Below, in pieces: positions 15,593-23,760 of a stretch of DNA of 41,097 nt; the first letter of the stretch is position 1, and each line of letters begins with the position of its first letter. Source of the DNA: Gemmatimonadota bacterium (lineage in GTDB: Bacteria; Gemmatimonadota; Gemmatimonadetes; Longimicrobiales; Gaopeijiaceae); the NCBI GenBank assembly GCA_016209885.1, contig JACQVF010000103.1, forward strand, positions 1-41,097, given 5' to 3'. Under the pieces are notes generated by a model. The model was not told the origin of the DNA, did no database searches, and saw nothing but the letters and a program-made list of their open reading frames with translations. Both the position numbers and the translations under genes were made by a program.

Positions 15593-15708
15593 TCGATCGC
15601 TGCAAGTGTGGCCGCTCCTTCGACTACGCTCTCGCGGAAAACAACGACATCTTCTGCCCGCGCTGCGGGAAGCGGTATCGCGGCGGAGTGACGGGGGAGG
15701 ACCTCTGA
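15463..15708 (+). CDS. small zinc-ribbon protein
   Basis: About 81 aa from GTG 15463, where GGAGGA lies 4 bases upstream; GTG 15499 is an alternative. The protein has CTVC, CTGCG, CKCG and CPRCGKRY, that is four paired-cysteine knuckles in about 55 residues, suggesting two zinc ribbons. It overlaps the last 130 bases of the AraC gene in a different frame. The strong GC3 bias of this frame from 15499 on supports it being real. Function unknown; zinc-ribbon proteins often bind nucleic acids or scaffold complexes. Confidence 0.6.
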   Translation: MRDSRTRGDTPDVAATKFCTVCRRFRSYEPKDEFCTGCGARALIDRCKCGRSFDYALAENNDIFCPRCGKRYRGGVTGEDL

Positions 15709-15753
15709 GAGCACCCCGCCCTGGCACCGCCCAACGCCCGTCTACGGATCCGT

Positions 15754-18700
15754 TTACAGAAAGGCCTGCAGCTGCTGACAGCGCCGCTCAAGATTCAGCG
15801 CGGCGGCAACCTCGTACGCCTCACGCGCAGTCGCGGCGGCCTCGGCCTTACTGATCTTCGCTAGCATTCGCGCGGCTTCTAGCTTCAGCTTGATCCAGTT
15901 GGGAACCTGCCGGCGGCGGATCACGGCCGCAGCGTCGTTCAACAACTCTACCGCGCCCTCCGTGCTACCCCGTCTATGCGCCAGCTGCGCCTCAAACCGA
16001 ACGATCATCGACGGATCATTCGCCCACTTCGGATGTCCTCTCAGCGCACTCGAAAGCAGTTCCTCTTGCTTTCTCATCTCCCTCAAGTCACCCATGTGCA
16101 CAGCGCACAACCCCAGACCCGCGTGTGTCATGGCAGTCGTATACCACAACTGGGCTCCCGGCAGATCCAGCAGCCTTCTATAATAATCCCGAGATTCTTC
16201 GATGCGCCGCATTTCGTAGTAGAGCTCACCAAGATTAACGTACAGCAACGCACGCACGCTTCGCGCCTCAGCTTCACCGATGATCCTCTCGCCTTCGCCA
16301 AAGAACGCCTGTGCCTTTTCCAACTCACCGATGTCCAGGAACCAAACGCCGATATTGGCCCTGACGTTATACCTGAAGAAAAGATCGCCACTCCTGGCTG
16401 CCAACGCTTCGCCCGAGTCCCTTGCCGCGCGTCCCTCCGCTGTCTCTAAGAGACCATGCTGCAGCAACACTACAATCCTCGCGTTCAGATTCCTTAGCAG
16501 CTCATCCTGCAGCCCCTCCGCCCTAGCAAGCTGGACGCCCGCTACACAATGCCGAAGCGCGGCCTCCGGGTCTCCATAGTATTGGTGGATGATCGCCAAC
16601 GACCGGTGCCCTATGCAACCCGCTCGAGCGCTTTGGGACATGGCACACTTCTCGCCCTCCGCAAGCAGTCTTTCTAGCGCGGCCGCTGCTCCCAGGCGAT
16701 CCAGCAGATGCCACTCAACGTCCACTGCCACCGCCAGCGCTTCCCACTGCTCCGTTTCTTGCGCCTCCAACTTAATCGCCCTCAATTGCTCCAAGACATG
16801 GTCCATCGAAAACGACCCACTTCGACTGAGCGCATCTACTCGCCACACCTCGGCCGCAAGTCGCTCCCCCCTCCGCCCCTCCGAGCGATAACGTTGCACT
16901 GCGAAATCCAAAAGAGGCGCAGCGCCCGCAAAATCTAGCTGCAAGTAACGCAACTTCCCCAGTTGTCCGAGGATATCGACGGCCTCCTCAGCCGACTTGG
17001 CATTCCGTTGCGCGATGGACAGAAAATGCATAGCCTCCAATACCGCGCCCGAATCCTCTGCTCTCTTAGCCGCATCGCGGGCAAACTTCAGCGCATTCTC
17101 ACGGTCCCCCGCTCGATCACAGTGCAGGGCGATCTCTTCAGCTCGCAGCGCCAAACGGCCCCGCATAAGATATCGGGCGCTACGATCGTGTAGCCATGCT
17201 CGCGTCGCCTCCCCTAAGCCACGATAGACACTTTGACGAATCAACTCGTGGCGTGGACCCAGCCTCCCACCACTCCACTCCACAAGCCGTGCCGCCGCCA
17301 GTTCCTCCGTGGCGGAAACAAGCTCCTTCCCCCACACACGCGCTACCCACCCGACCGCCCGGAGCGTGACCGGTCGCCCCCACACCGCCAACGCACCTAT
17401 TACGGCCCGGCCACTCCGCGAAAGTCTGCCTACCCGCTCCCGCAGCACATGGCTCACCGATAACGGCAATGACACCGCGTCCAAATCGATCGTCCCGCCC
17501 CGCTGCCAGGCCCTTCCACCCTCCAACGTAAGCTCGATAAGGAAGAAAGGATTCCCTCGCCCGAGCGTGCAGATCTTACTGACATCGCCGACAGTTCGCC
17601 CACCTTTGGCGACATCCTTGACCAATTCCACAGCCGCATCCTCACCCAGCTCATCAACGTCCACAGCAACGTGGGCCTGACAATCCTCCAACGCCCGAAG
17701 AAACCGACAAACAGCCGCCTCCGCGTGCAACTCCTCAGGGCGCATCGCCATCACAACTGCAAACGATCCCGCCGCCCATCGCCGCCGTAAGTACTCAAGA
17801 GCCGTGACACTGGTATCATCCGCCCAGTGAAAGTCATCCAGGAAAAGCACGACCGGTTGCCGATGAGCCAACATCATAAAAAACTGTCTAATTGCTTCCA
17901 ACAGACGCCGCTGCAGCGCACCCGGGTGCACGGATGGAACCTCTATCTGCAGGCCGCCATCCGCGGCAAAATCGGGCATCAACCCGAGCAATACTGCTCG
18001 CCACGGTTCCGAAAGAGCCTGAACCTCTTCTGCAATTCCCGGTCCACGCAACGCCTCGAGCAATGCGTTGAAAGGTATCTCTCGCTCAAGCTCCGCAGCT
18101 CTCGAGGAAAGTACCAGACAGCCCAGCGACTGAGCCTCCTTCAAGCACTCCTCTACGAGTCGACTCTTCCCAATCCCCCCTTCTCCCCGAACAGTGATCA
18201 GCCGCAAATCTGGTTTCCTTGAGAACAAAGCATGGCGCACTATGCTGACCTCGCGTTCTCTTCCACAAAATCGGGGCCCGCCCCGCCTCGACTCCGCCCG
18301 CTTGGCAGGCCACAAAAAGCCCAGCGCACGCACGCGTTCGCCCAACTCGATAGTCTCCGGCTCGATTTCATCCCCTCTGCCCATTTCGCGGATACGCTTC
18401 CTATGCTGTTCCAGTGCGTCTATCGCCGCTCCTGTTCGCCCGCACATCGCGTGGGCACGCATCAGGTTTCGCAATGACCCCTGATTCCACGGCTCCAGCG
18501 CCCAGACAACATTCGCGGCCTCCGAAGCCTTCGCCCAATCGGCACGCTGCTCGGCTTCCACCCATAAGCCCTCTGCCTTCTGTTGGAGCCTCAACTTGAA
18601 GTGGGCGGATCTCTCGTCGATCCATTCTTCCAAACCACGCGACACACTCGATGGCAACCCTGATAGGAACCCGCACTCCAGCACTGCCAGAGCCCTGCCA

Positions 18701-19119
18701 AGCTTACCTCCTTCGCACAGCTGCTTGAACACTGATACGTCGCAGACCACCATGTCACTCCTGCCGCACAGTTGTTCCGTGCCCCCGGGCTCAACGAGCT
18801 TCGCGTCCGTTTTGCACGCCAATGAATACAGTACCTGGCTCAGTCGGTGCCGAGGACGACGCTCATCATTCCCCCATATCACTTGAGCTATCTTCGCCCT
18901 TGACGCCACCAGGTCGTCGCTCGCGAACGGTACCGCCAGCACCACTAATTCCAAGGGTGACAGAGGTATGTGTCGCCCACCACGTTCCAACTGCCCTCGC
19001 CCAAATAACGTCAGCACGTAGGAAGGCTCGCGTCCCGCCCGCGCTCCTTTCCTCTCACCCTTCTCGCGGAGTGACCGCCCACCGGCTGCGTCCATTAGCC
19101 CACCCAACCTGTCGACCAC
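15754..19119 (-). CDS. SARP/BTAD regulator with AAA/NTPase and TPR repeats
   Basis: An 1121-aa cytosolic regulator. N-terminal winged-helix-like part (about residues 35-130, LTLFGRGQLERGG...HRLSQVLYSL), then a bacterial transcriptional activator domain (about 140-265), then an NTPase domain with Walker A GEGGIGKS (K318) and Walker B LFLDDFHWAD (D428-D429), as in MalT/LuxR-type STAND proteins. From about residue 650 on there are TPR-like helices to the C-terminus; TPRs in such proteins commonly sense peptides or proteins. No C-terminal LuxR helix-turn-helix is seen. Start: GTG 19119 has GGGGAGG very close; ATG 19095 is the alternative. GC is clearly lower than the flanks (some lines near 50%). 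It is downstream of the HD-GYP gene with a 138-bp gap that carries heptamer repeats. Confidence 0.85.
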   Translation of the reverse strand: MVDRLGGLMDAAGGRSLREKGERKGARAGREPSYVLTLFGRGQLERGGRHIPLSPLELVVLAVPFASDDLVASRAKIAQVIWGNDERRPRHRLSQVLYSLACKTDAKLVEPGGTEQLCGRSDMVVCDVSVFKQLCEGGKLGRALAVLECGFLSGLPSSVSRGLEEWIDERSAHFKLRLQQKAEGLWVEAEQRADWAKASEAANVVWALEPWNQGSLRNLMRAHAMCGRTGAAIDALEQHRKRIREMGRGDEIEPETIELGERVRALGFLWPAKRAESRRGGPRFCGREREVSIVRHALFSRKPDLRLITVRGEGGIGKSRLVEECLKEAQSLGCLVLSSRAAELEREIPFNALLEALRGPGIAEEVQALSEPWRAVLLGLMPDFAADGGLQIEVPSVHPGALQRRLLEAIRQFFMMLAHRQPVVLFLDDFHWADDTSVTALEYLRRRWAAGSFAVVMAMRPEELHAEAAVCRFLRALEDCQAHVAVDVDELGEDAAVELVKDVAKGGRTVGDVSKICTLGRGNPFFLIELTLEGGRAWQRGGTIDLDAVSLPLSVSHVLRERVGRLSRSGRAVIGALAVWGRPVTLRAVGWVARVWGKELVSATEELAAARLVEWSGGRLGPRHELIRQSVYRGLGEATRAWLHDRSARYLMRGRLALRAEEIALHCDRAGDRENALKFARDAAKRAEDSGAVLEAMHFLSIAQRNAKSAEEAVDILGQLGKLRYLQLDFAGAAPLLDFAVQRYRSEGRRGERLAAEVWRVDALSRSGSFSMDHVLEQLRAIKLEAQETEQWEALAVAVDVEWHLLDRLGAAAALERLLAEGEKCAMSQSARAGCIGHRSLAIIHQYYGDPEAALRHCVAGVQLARAEGLQDELLRNLNARIVVLLQHGLLETAEGRAARDSGEALAARSGDLFFRYNVRANIGVWFLDIGELEKAQAFFGEGERIIGEAEARSVRALLYVNLGELYYEMRRIEESRDYYRRLLDLPGAQLWYTTAMTHAGLGLCAVHMGDLREMRKQEELLSSALRGHPKWANDPSMIVRFEAQLAHRRGSTEGAVELLNDAAAVIRRRQVPNWIKLKLEAARMLAKISKAEAAATAREAYEVAAALNLERRCQQLQAFL

Positions 19120-19196
19120 ACCCTCCCCTCTCTACCTCGCCCCTTATCTCCCCTTCTCACCGTGCGAGTTCCTCACGCCCGGTTGCGCACGCCCTG

Positions 19197-19214
19197 CGTC
19201 AACATACCGTCAAC
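19197..19214 (-). promoter_or_regulatory. heptameric direct repeats, candidate SARP operator
   Basis: On the minus strand GTTGACG-GTAT-GTTGACG: two identical 7-mers separated by 4 bp (11-bp period), 78 bp upstream of the regulator's GTG. SARP activators with BTAD domains are known to bind heptamer direct repeats with 11-bp period near the -35 position. The repeat contains TTGACG, which resembles a -35 box, though no good -10 is visible. Confidence 0.45.
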
Positions 19215-19257
19215 CCACCCCCATCCCAGCACAGCCACCCGCAACCTCCCGCTGCCC

Positions 19258-20607
19258 TCAAAGCCCGACCCCCACCGCCACTCCACTCCCAACCTTCTCA
19301 GGGGCTACCTCCTCCAAGTGCCGGTCAAGCAGATCGCTCGCCAGCAACCCGCTGACCACGTCAGGATCAAACTGTGCTCCCTTCCCCGCGTACAGCTCTT
19401 CTTGAATCTGTGCCAGTGAAAGCGCAAGCCGATACGGACGATCCGACATCATGGCGTCCACGGCGTCGCATACCATGATAATCCGCGCTCCCAGCGGGAT
19501 CTGCTTGCCTCTCAGTCCCTCCGGATACCCCGATCCATCATACCTCTCATGATGGTGGCGCACCGCCGACACCACCTCGCTCCTAAACGAAGAAAGCGAC
19601 CGGATTAGATCCGCTCCCCTCGACGAATGCGACTGAATAACCCGTCGCTCGGCGTCCGACAGTTGACTCGGTTTTCGGATGATCTCCACATACTCGACAT
19701 CGATCTTACCAATATCGTGCAATAGCGCCGCTGTCTCGATAGACTCAACCGTTTTCCCCGGAAGCCCCATCACGTCGCCCATCCTTCTCGCCATCAACGC
19801 GACGCGACGCGAGTGGCCCGACGTGTATGGATCCCTTGTCTCGATTGCCTTCACCATCATATACAACAGATCTCTGTTCGCCTCCTGCAAACGAAGATTG
19901 GTGAAATACGAATGACGGATGAAAAGCAGAGGTAGAACCGACAACAACAGACCACCTACATACAGCTCTTCGTACAGAATCGCTACAGCGACAGCGATGG
20001 GGCTAACCAACAGATCATAAAGCACATTGGTCCCCGCTGGCCCGGCCCATCTGGTCAAGATCGGGCCGAATGCCAAACCTTGTCTCAACGCAATCCACAA
20101 CGAAACGGCCGCCAGGTTGACCGAGAACAGTACTGCCGCGTATGTCAAGAAGGGGAAGATTTGCCGCACGAAGAAATGCACAAACGGGCCCGTTGCAGCC
20201 CCGACGCCAGCGCTACCTCCCGCTGCATTGAACGCAATGCCCGCGGAAGCTGTGGCAACGATGTACTGGGCGACATTAAAGAGCGCCTTGGACGGTGGTT
20301 TTCTGCGAATTCCAAACTCCGCCACGGCCCCCGTGGTAGCCGTAAATAACACTGTAATGCTTGGACCGAAAATCAAAGCACTTGCGAGAATCAAAATGAA
20401 CGTGATAGAGGAATTGCTGACGTTCTGCCCTACAACTATCGTCAGCGCCAACGACTCGGACATCAGCCCGAGAATCGTTAGAATGCAAAGCCCAAACAGG
20501 TCCGCCTGTGAAAGGGTGAATACAGCGGGCCAGTCGAGGGTCCAGAGAGCAGCCGCTGCAAACCCTCCGACGAAGACAACGTAGCTGCGGTAGGGAAGGT
20601 TACCCAT
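19258..20607 (-). CDS. membrane-anchored HD-GYP protein
   Basis: A 449-aa protein. The first 230 or so residues are a multi-helix membrane domain (hydrophobic segments near residues 8-25, 36-60, 65-92, 105-130, 145-180, 195-232). The C-terminal domain (about 240-430) is HD-GYP: H297-D298 in LLHDIGKID and the signature HHERYDGSGYPEG (residues 352-364). HD-GYP enzymes hydrolyse c-di-GMP. The essential residues are all present, so activity is likely. ATG 20607 lies 27 bases after the stop of a 23-codon micro-ORF on the same strand; a GGGGGATC stretch may serve as ribosome site. A GGDEF protein is encoded nearby upstream. GC content is low compared with the flanks. Confidence 0.88.
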   Translation of the reverse strand: MGNLPYRSYVVFVGGFAAAALWTLDWPAVFTLSQADLFGLCILTILGLMSESLALTIVVGQNVSNSSITFILILASALIFGPSITVLFTATTGAVAEFGIRRKPPSKALFNVAQYIVATASAGIAFNAAGGSAGVGAATGPFVHFFVRQIFPFLTYAAVLFSVNLAAVSLWIALRQGLAFGPILTRWAGPAGTNVLYDLLVSPIAVAVAILYEELYVGGLLLSVLPLLFIRHSYFTNLRLQEANRDLLYMMVKAIETRDPYTSGHSRRVALMARRMGDVMGLPGKTVESIETAALLHDIGKIDVEYVEIIRKPSQLSDAERRVIQSHSSRGADLIRSLSSFRSEVVSAVRHHHERYDGSGYPEGLRGKQIPLGARIIMVCDAVDAMMSDRPYRLALSLAQIQEELYAGKGAQFDPDVVSGLLASDLLDRHLEEVAPEKVGSGVAVGVGL

Positions 20608-20634
20608 AAGATAGCTGATCCCCCGATCCGCGAG

Positions 20635-20706
20635 TTAGACACTGCCCCAACCATTCGCGATCAGCGCGAACAAGGCGCCGAACCACTCGAACAGAGCGCT
20701 AAACAC
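20635..20706 (-). CDS. 23-aa hydrophobic peptide with a near-perfect ribosome binding site
   Basis: GTG 20706 is preceded by AAAGGAGGTGA (20724-20714), which matches the anti-Shine-Dalgarno complement over 11 bases, with a 7-base gap to the start. The frame reads 23 residues and stops with TAA. The N-terminal part is hydrophobic and Phe-rich (MFSALFEWFGALFALIA), the end is NGWGSV. It lacks the charged N-terminus of a signal peptide. It lies directly ahead of the HD-GYP gene, probably in one transcript, and a hairpin precedes its ribosome site. Candidate roles are a secreted or membrane signal peptide, a leader peptide that controls HD-GYP translation, or a small membrane protein. No homologue is known to me. 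Confidence 0.6.
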   Translation of the reverse strand: MFSALFEWFGALFALIANGWGSV

Positions 20707-20735
20707 CTGCCGTTCACCTCCTTTCCTCACCGTGT

Positions 20736-20761
20736 CGGCTCCGTTCCGCTATTAGGAGCCG
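20736..20761 (-). promoter_or_regulatory. hairpin just upstream of the micro-ORF ribosome site
   Basis: On the RNA-sense strand CGGCTCC, a 12-base loop (UAAUAGCGGAAC) and GGAGCCG can form a 7-bp stem. It ends 12 bases ahead of the AAAGGAGGTGA box, so it could control initiation or protect the 5' end. Confidence 0.45.
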
Positions 20762-20927
20762 CCGCGCTCCGCTCTTCGCTCGCTTCTCCGCTCCCGCAGA
20801 TCGGGGGGATCTATTCGTTGATTCGTTCTCTCATGTGACTGGTGGACAATGCCTCCTGCCCGCCGAGCCCGGGCACGGGCCGCGAGGCGTTCGATCTATG
20901 GCAACAAGACCGGATAGTCGTCTGGGC

Positions 20928-21650
20928 TCAGAACTGTCCGCGGACCCAACGGTCCGTGGCCTGGAGCGTGGCCAGGACCACGGATCGGTCCGGGCTGTCA
21001 CCCAGGTCGGCGGCGCCGGCCAGAGCCACGATCTGCCGGCCACTCACCGCGTGCACGGCTACGAGCACGAAGGTGCGGTCAAAGGCGTCCAGCACCTTCA
21101 CGCCATCCAGCGCGAAGACGACGGGGTTCGCCTCCTCGCCGCGAGCGCGGGCGAATACACTCTCCAGCCCGCGGAGCGTGGCGTTCGCCGCGGTCTCGAG
21201 GCGAACGCGCCCCAGGTCCGTGCCCGTGGCCTCTCCCACGACCTCCTCCTCGTCCCACCTGAGCGTCACGCGCGTGCGTACGCGGTGATTCTTCTCCCGC
21301 TCGACCTCGTGACCCACGAAGACGACGCGCCGCTCGGGACGCCGCTTGCGGGCGAAGGGCTCGAGGCGCACCTCCGTCAGCGCGTTGCGGCCGTCCCGCG
21401 TCTGGGCCACCGAGATCTTCCGGTGGTCCACGGCGACGCCGAGCTGAGCCAGGAGCGCGGACTCGATGTTCCGCACCGTCTGCTTCGCACTCACCTCCTC
21501 GGTGGTGAGCACGTGAATCTCTTCGATCTCGCCGCCCGAGCGAGTGACGATGCGGACCGATACCACGCCGGTCAGCGAGGAGATCAGCTCCTCGGCCCGA
21601 CGGATCGGCCAGGTCTCGGCGGCCGGAAGCTCCCGCGGATGTGAATCCAC
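20928..21650 (-). CDS. conserved-looking protein of unknown function, coupled to the GGDEF gene
   Basis: A 240-aa soluble protein without membrane segments. GTG 21650 directly follows the TAA of the GGDEF gene (TAAGTG), which implies translational coupling and shared function. The N-terminal 80 residues have an alpha/beta pattern (GVVSVRIVTRSGGEIEEIHVLT, TVRNIESALLAQLGVAVDHRKISVAQ). I recall this IESALLAQ-DHRKISVAQ motif in uncharacterised proteins but cannot name the family. The C-terminal half (about 125-240) alternates strands and helices (RVTLRWDEEEVVGEATG, VFALDGVKVLDAF). It may modulate the c-di-GMP enzymes beside it; that is inference. Confidence 0.7.
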   Translation of the reverse strand: MDSHPRELPAAETWPIRRAEELISSLTGVVSVRIVTRSGGEIEEIHVLTTEEVSAKQTVRNIESALLAQLGVAVDHRKISVAQTRDGRNALTEVRLEPFARKRRPERRVVFVGHEVEREKNHRVRTRVTLRWDEEEVVGEATGTDLGRVRLETAANATLRGLESVFARARGEEANPVVFALDGVKVLDAFDRTFVLVAVHAVSGRQIVALAGAADLGDSPDRSVVLATLQATDRWVRGQF

Positions 21651-23378
21651 TTACGTGTATTCTCGTGCCAGCACGATCATATTCCCGCCGCGACGCTTCG
21701 CCTCGTAGACGGCTCGGTCCGCCGCCTGGAAGAAGTCGACCGGGTCGAGGGTTCGCTCGGCGCGGCCGGAAAAGGTGGCTATCCCGAAACTCGCCGTGAT
21801 CCGTACGGGCGGCGGCGGCCCCGGAGGCGGCTCGACCCCGGCGATGGATTCCCGCATCTTCTCCGCCACCAGCCGCGCGCCCTCCGCGTCGGCGTCCGTG
21901 AGCAACGCGACGAACTCGTCGCCGCCGTAGCGGGCCGCGAAGTCGGATTTGCGGACCGACCCGGCAATGGCCGCCCCCACGGCCCGAAGCACCCGGTTCC
22001 CCGCCTCGTGCCCGCGCCGGTCGTTCACGTGCTTGAACGCATCCAGGTCCAGAACGATGAGCGAGACGCGGGCGCCCGTGCGCCGGATGCGGGCTGCCTC
22101 CGCACCAAGCCGCTCCTGGAACACGCGGTAGGTGTGAAGCCCCGTCAACGCGTCGTATGCCGCCAGGCGCTCAGCCTCGTCCGCCCGCCGCCGCAGCGCC
22201 TGCGGGCACATGAGCAGCGTGGCACGCCCGCGGCTCACCGCCCCGGCAAACTCGAGGCACGTGGCGTACCCGCACGCGCCGGAGTCCCATGGCTTGCCGT
22301 TCGGCCCGGTCCCGATCTGCTCCAGGATGCTCTCGATCTCCGACGCGGGCGGTGCGACGCCGTTCCCGGCTGGCCCATGCTCGACCCGCAGGTCCACGGG
22401 GATCGCCTCGTCCACCACAGGACGGGGCGAGCGGGGTGGCTCCACCGCCCGGGCGATCCGCCGCCGCACGAACAGCTCCTCGGCCGGCCCCATGGACGGG
22501 TGCCCCAGGCTCCCGTCCCACGCCATGACGTCCACGAACCCCAACGCCTCGCCGTCCGCCACCGCCCGCGCGACGGCCGCGACCTCTGACAGCCCGCGCA
22601 CCCGGCGGACCCGTAGCGAGTTCAGCCGCTCGCCCGCGAGCATGGGCAGTGGAAGCCCGCCCGGCACCGAGAGGTGCCGACGCCGCTCCTGGGGAAGCGA
22701 GGTCAGCTCCCGGGGCATCCGCAATGGGTCGATCCCGTGCTCCTGAAGCATCCCGGCCAGATCCTGGAGCGTAATCGTGGCGTCGATCTCGCGCTCGCCA
22801 TCCGGCGCGCCCATCCCGCCCGGCCCCGCGAACACCGCGAACATGGGTTCCGGTGCGTATGCCGCTCGTAGATACCGGGCTGCAGCCGCCGCTGGGGTCG
22901 CGACCGGGGCGAGCACCCCGAGCAACTCGGGGAACCGGCGCCGGATGTAATCCACGCTGACCGGATCCGTGGAACGGACCACCGTGCCGCTGTTCAACGC
23001 GCCCCAGATCTTCAGGTACTCCCTCGCGACCAGCTCATCACCGAGCGCCGACGAGTACACCTGGCGATAGCCGAGCGCCCGGCAGGCGTTCACGATCTGC
23101 TCGAACGTCGCCGGGTGGAAGAAAACATCGGCCTCGGTTCCGAGGATCAGGATGGCATTCCCCGCGGCCGCCGCTTCCTCCGCCTGAGCTCGATCTCCCT
23201 CCACGCGGATCGCATCATGATGGCAGGCAGGAGCGCACTGGCCGCAGCCTATGCACTGCTCCTGCTCGATCCGAAACTCACCGTCCCCCAGGACCACAAC
23301 CGCGTCCGTCGGACACACGCGCACGCAGGCGTGACAGGCGACACAAGCCTTGGCATCAATCGCGTATGTCGCTGCCAC
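21651..23378 (-). CDS. Fe-S / hydrogenase-like sensor fused to a GGDEF cyclase
   Basis: A 575-aa cytosolic fusion. Residues 1-60: two ferredoxin [4Fe-4S] motifs (CVACHACVRVCP, CIGCGQCAPAC). Residues about 75-330: a region like the large-subunit core of [FeFe] hydrogenase (RRFPELLGVLAPVATPAA, FAVFAGPGGMG, LQDLAGMLQEHGI), but the H-cluster cysteines are missing. Residues about 364-392: a third Fe-S-like motif, ACGYATC...MCP (C369, C374), where a fourth expected Cys is Ser. Residues about 405-575: GGDEF domain with YGGDEF (485-489) and an RKSD inhibitory site just before it, so an active, feedback-regulated diguanylate cyclase is expected. GTG 23378 starts at the first ferredoxin. A promoter lies at 23436-23465. 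It probably links redox or Fe-S state to c-di-GMP. Confidence 0.85.
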   Translation of the reverse strand: MAATYAIDAKACVACHACVRVCPTDAVVVLGDGEFRIEQEQCIGCGQCAPACHHDAIRVEGDRAQAEEAAAAGNAILILGTEADVFFHPATFEQIVNACRALGYRQVYSSALGDELVAREYLKIWGALNSGTVVRSTDPVSVDYIRRRFPELLGVLAPVATPAAAAARYLRAAYAPEPMFAVFAGPGGMGAPDGEREIDATITLQDLAGMLQEHGIDPLRMPRELTSLPQERRRHLSVPGGLPLPMLAGERLNSLRVRRVRGLSEVAAVARAVADGEALGFVDVMAWDGSLGHPSMGPAEELFVRRRIARAVEPPRSPRPVVDEAIPVDLRVEHGPAGNGVAPPASEIESILEQIGTGPNGKPWDSGACGYATCLEFAGAVSRGRATLLMCPQALRRRADEAERLAAYDALTGLHTYRVFQERLGAEAARIRRTGARVSLIVLDLDAFKHVNDRRGHEAGNRVLRAVGAAIAGSVRKSDFAARYGGDEFVALLTDADAEGARLVAEKMRESIAGVEPPPGPPPPVRITASFGIATFSGRAERTLDPVDFFQAADRAVYEAKRRGGNMIVLAREYT

Positions 23379-23435
23379 GGACCTGCGCGTCGTGAGGGAG
23401 GCTGGTCAATGTGCGGGGGGACGAATCCAAAGCTA

Positions 23436-23465
23436 ATAATGCGCCCATGTCTCAAGCCCTGTCAA
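23436..23465 (-). promoter_or_regulatory. sigma70-type promoter of the Fe-S-GGDEF operon
   Basis: Minus strand: TTGACA (-35, 23465-23460), 18-bp spacer, CATTAT (-10, 23441-23436). Transcription would begin about 23430, giving a 50-base leader before GTG 23378. The -35 is perfect consensus and the region is AT-richer than its surroundings. Confidence 0.6.
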
Positions 23466-23760
23466 GAAAATGCAAAGGTGAAGGGCACTGCAATGGCTGT
23501 GTGGGTCCTCGCCAGCGACGAAGGTGCGCATGAACGCGCTCGGAAAGGCGACGCGCCCACCACGTACCGCCCGCCCATCGCGCCCGAATGTGACCGGCGG
23601 GCGCTGGCGGCGCTCGCCCTACCGGCGGGCGGGCTCGGGGGCTCGAGGGAGTGACGTGGAGCCGGGCGGAACGCAGAGGCGGGGCGCCATCCGGGTCGCG
23701 AGCGCTCGCGGGATGCCGTCTCCGCGGCAGGCTGACCGCCTCTACCGGCCTACGCCCGGA
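23466..23760. other. intergenic region upstream of the GGDEF operon, 295 bp
   Basis: No credible gene. A perfect 14-bp palindrome CGCGAGCGCTCGCG lies at 23697-23710, downstream of the phosphatase gene. Two copies of CCGGCGGGCG lie near 23598 and 23629 and could form terminator-like structures. Plus-strand frames here are GC shadows. Confidence 0.5.

Larger units (their letters stand above)
20617..20811. repeat. inverted GATC-C-run-GATC elements flanking the micro-ORF
   Basis: GATCCCCCGATC (20617-20628, followed by CGCG) lies between the micro-ORF and the HD-GYP gene. An inverted relative, GATCGGGGGGATC with GCA before it, lies at 20796-20811, upstream of the micro-ORF. The two copies face each other and differ by one base in the run. 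They may be binding sites, or the arms of a long-range structure around the micro-ORF. Confidence 0.4.

Noticed and set aside
19120..19257. a micro-ORF between the HD-GYP and the regulator gene
   Set aside because: Only a 10-codon ATG frame without ribosome site; the region is better explained as a promoter and operator.
20819..20880. a second micro-ORF upstream of the hairpin (short ATG or TTG frames)
   Set aside because: Frames are only 7-12 codons and the GGAGG present is badly spaced; not supportable.
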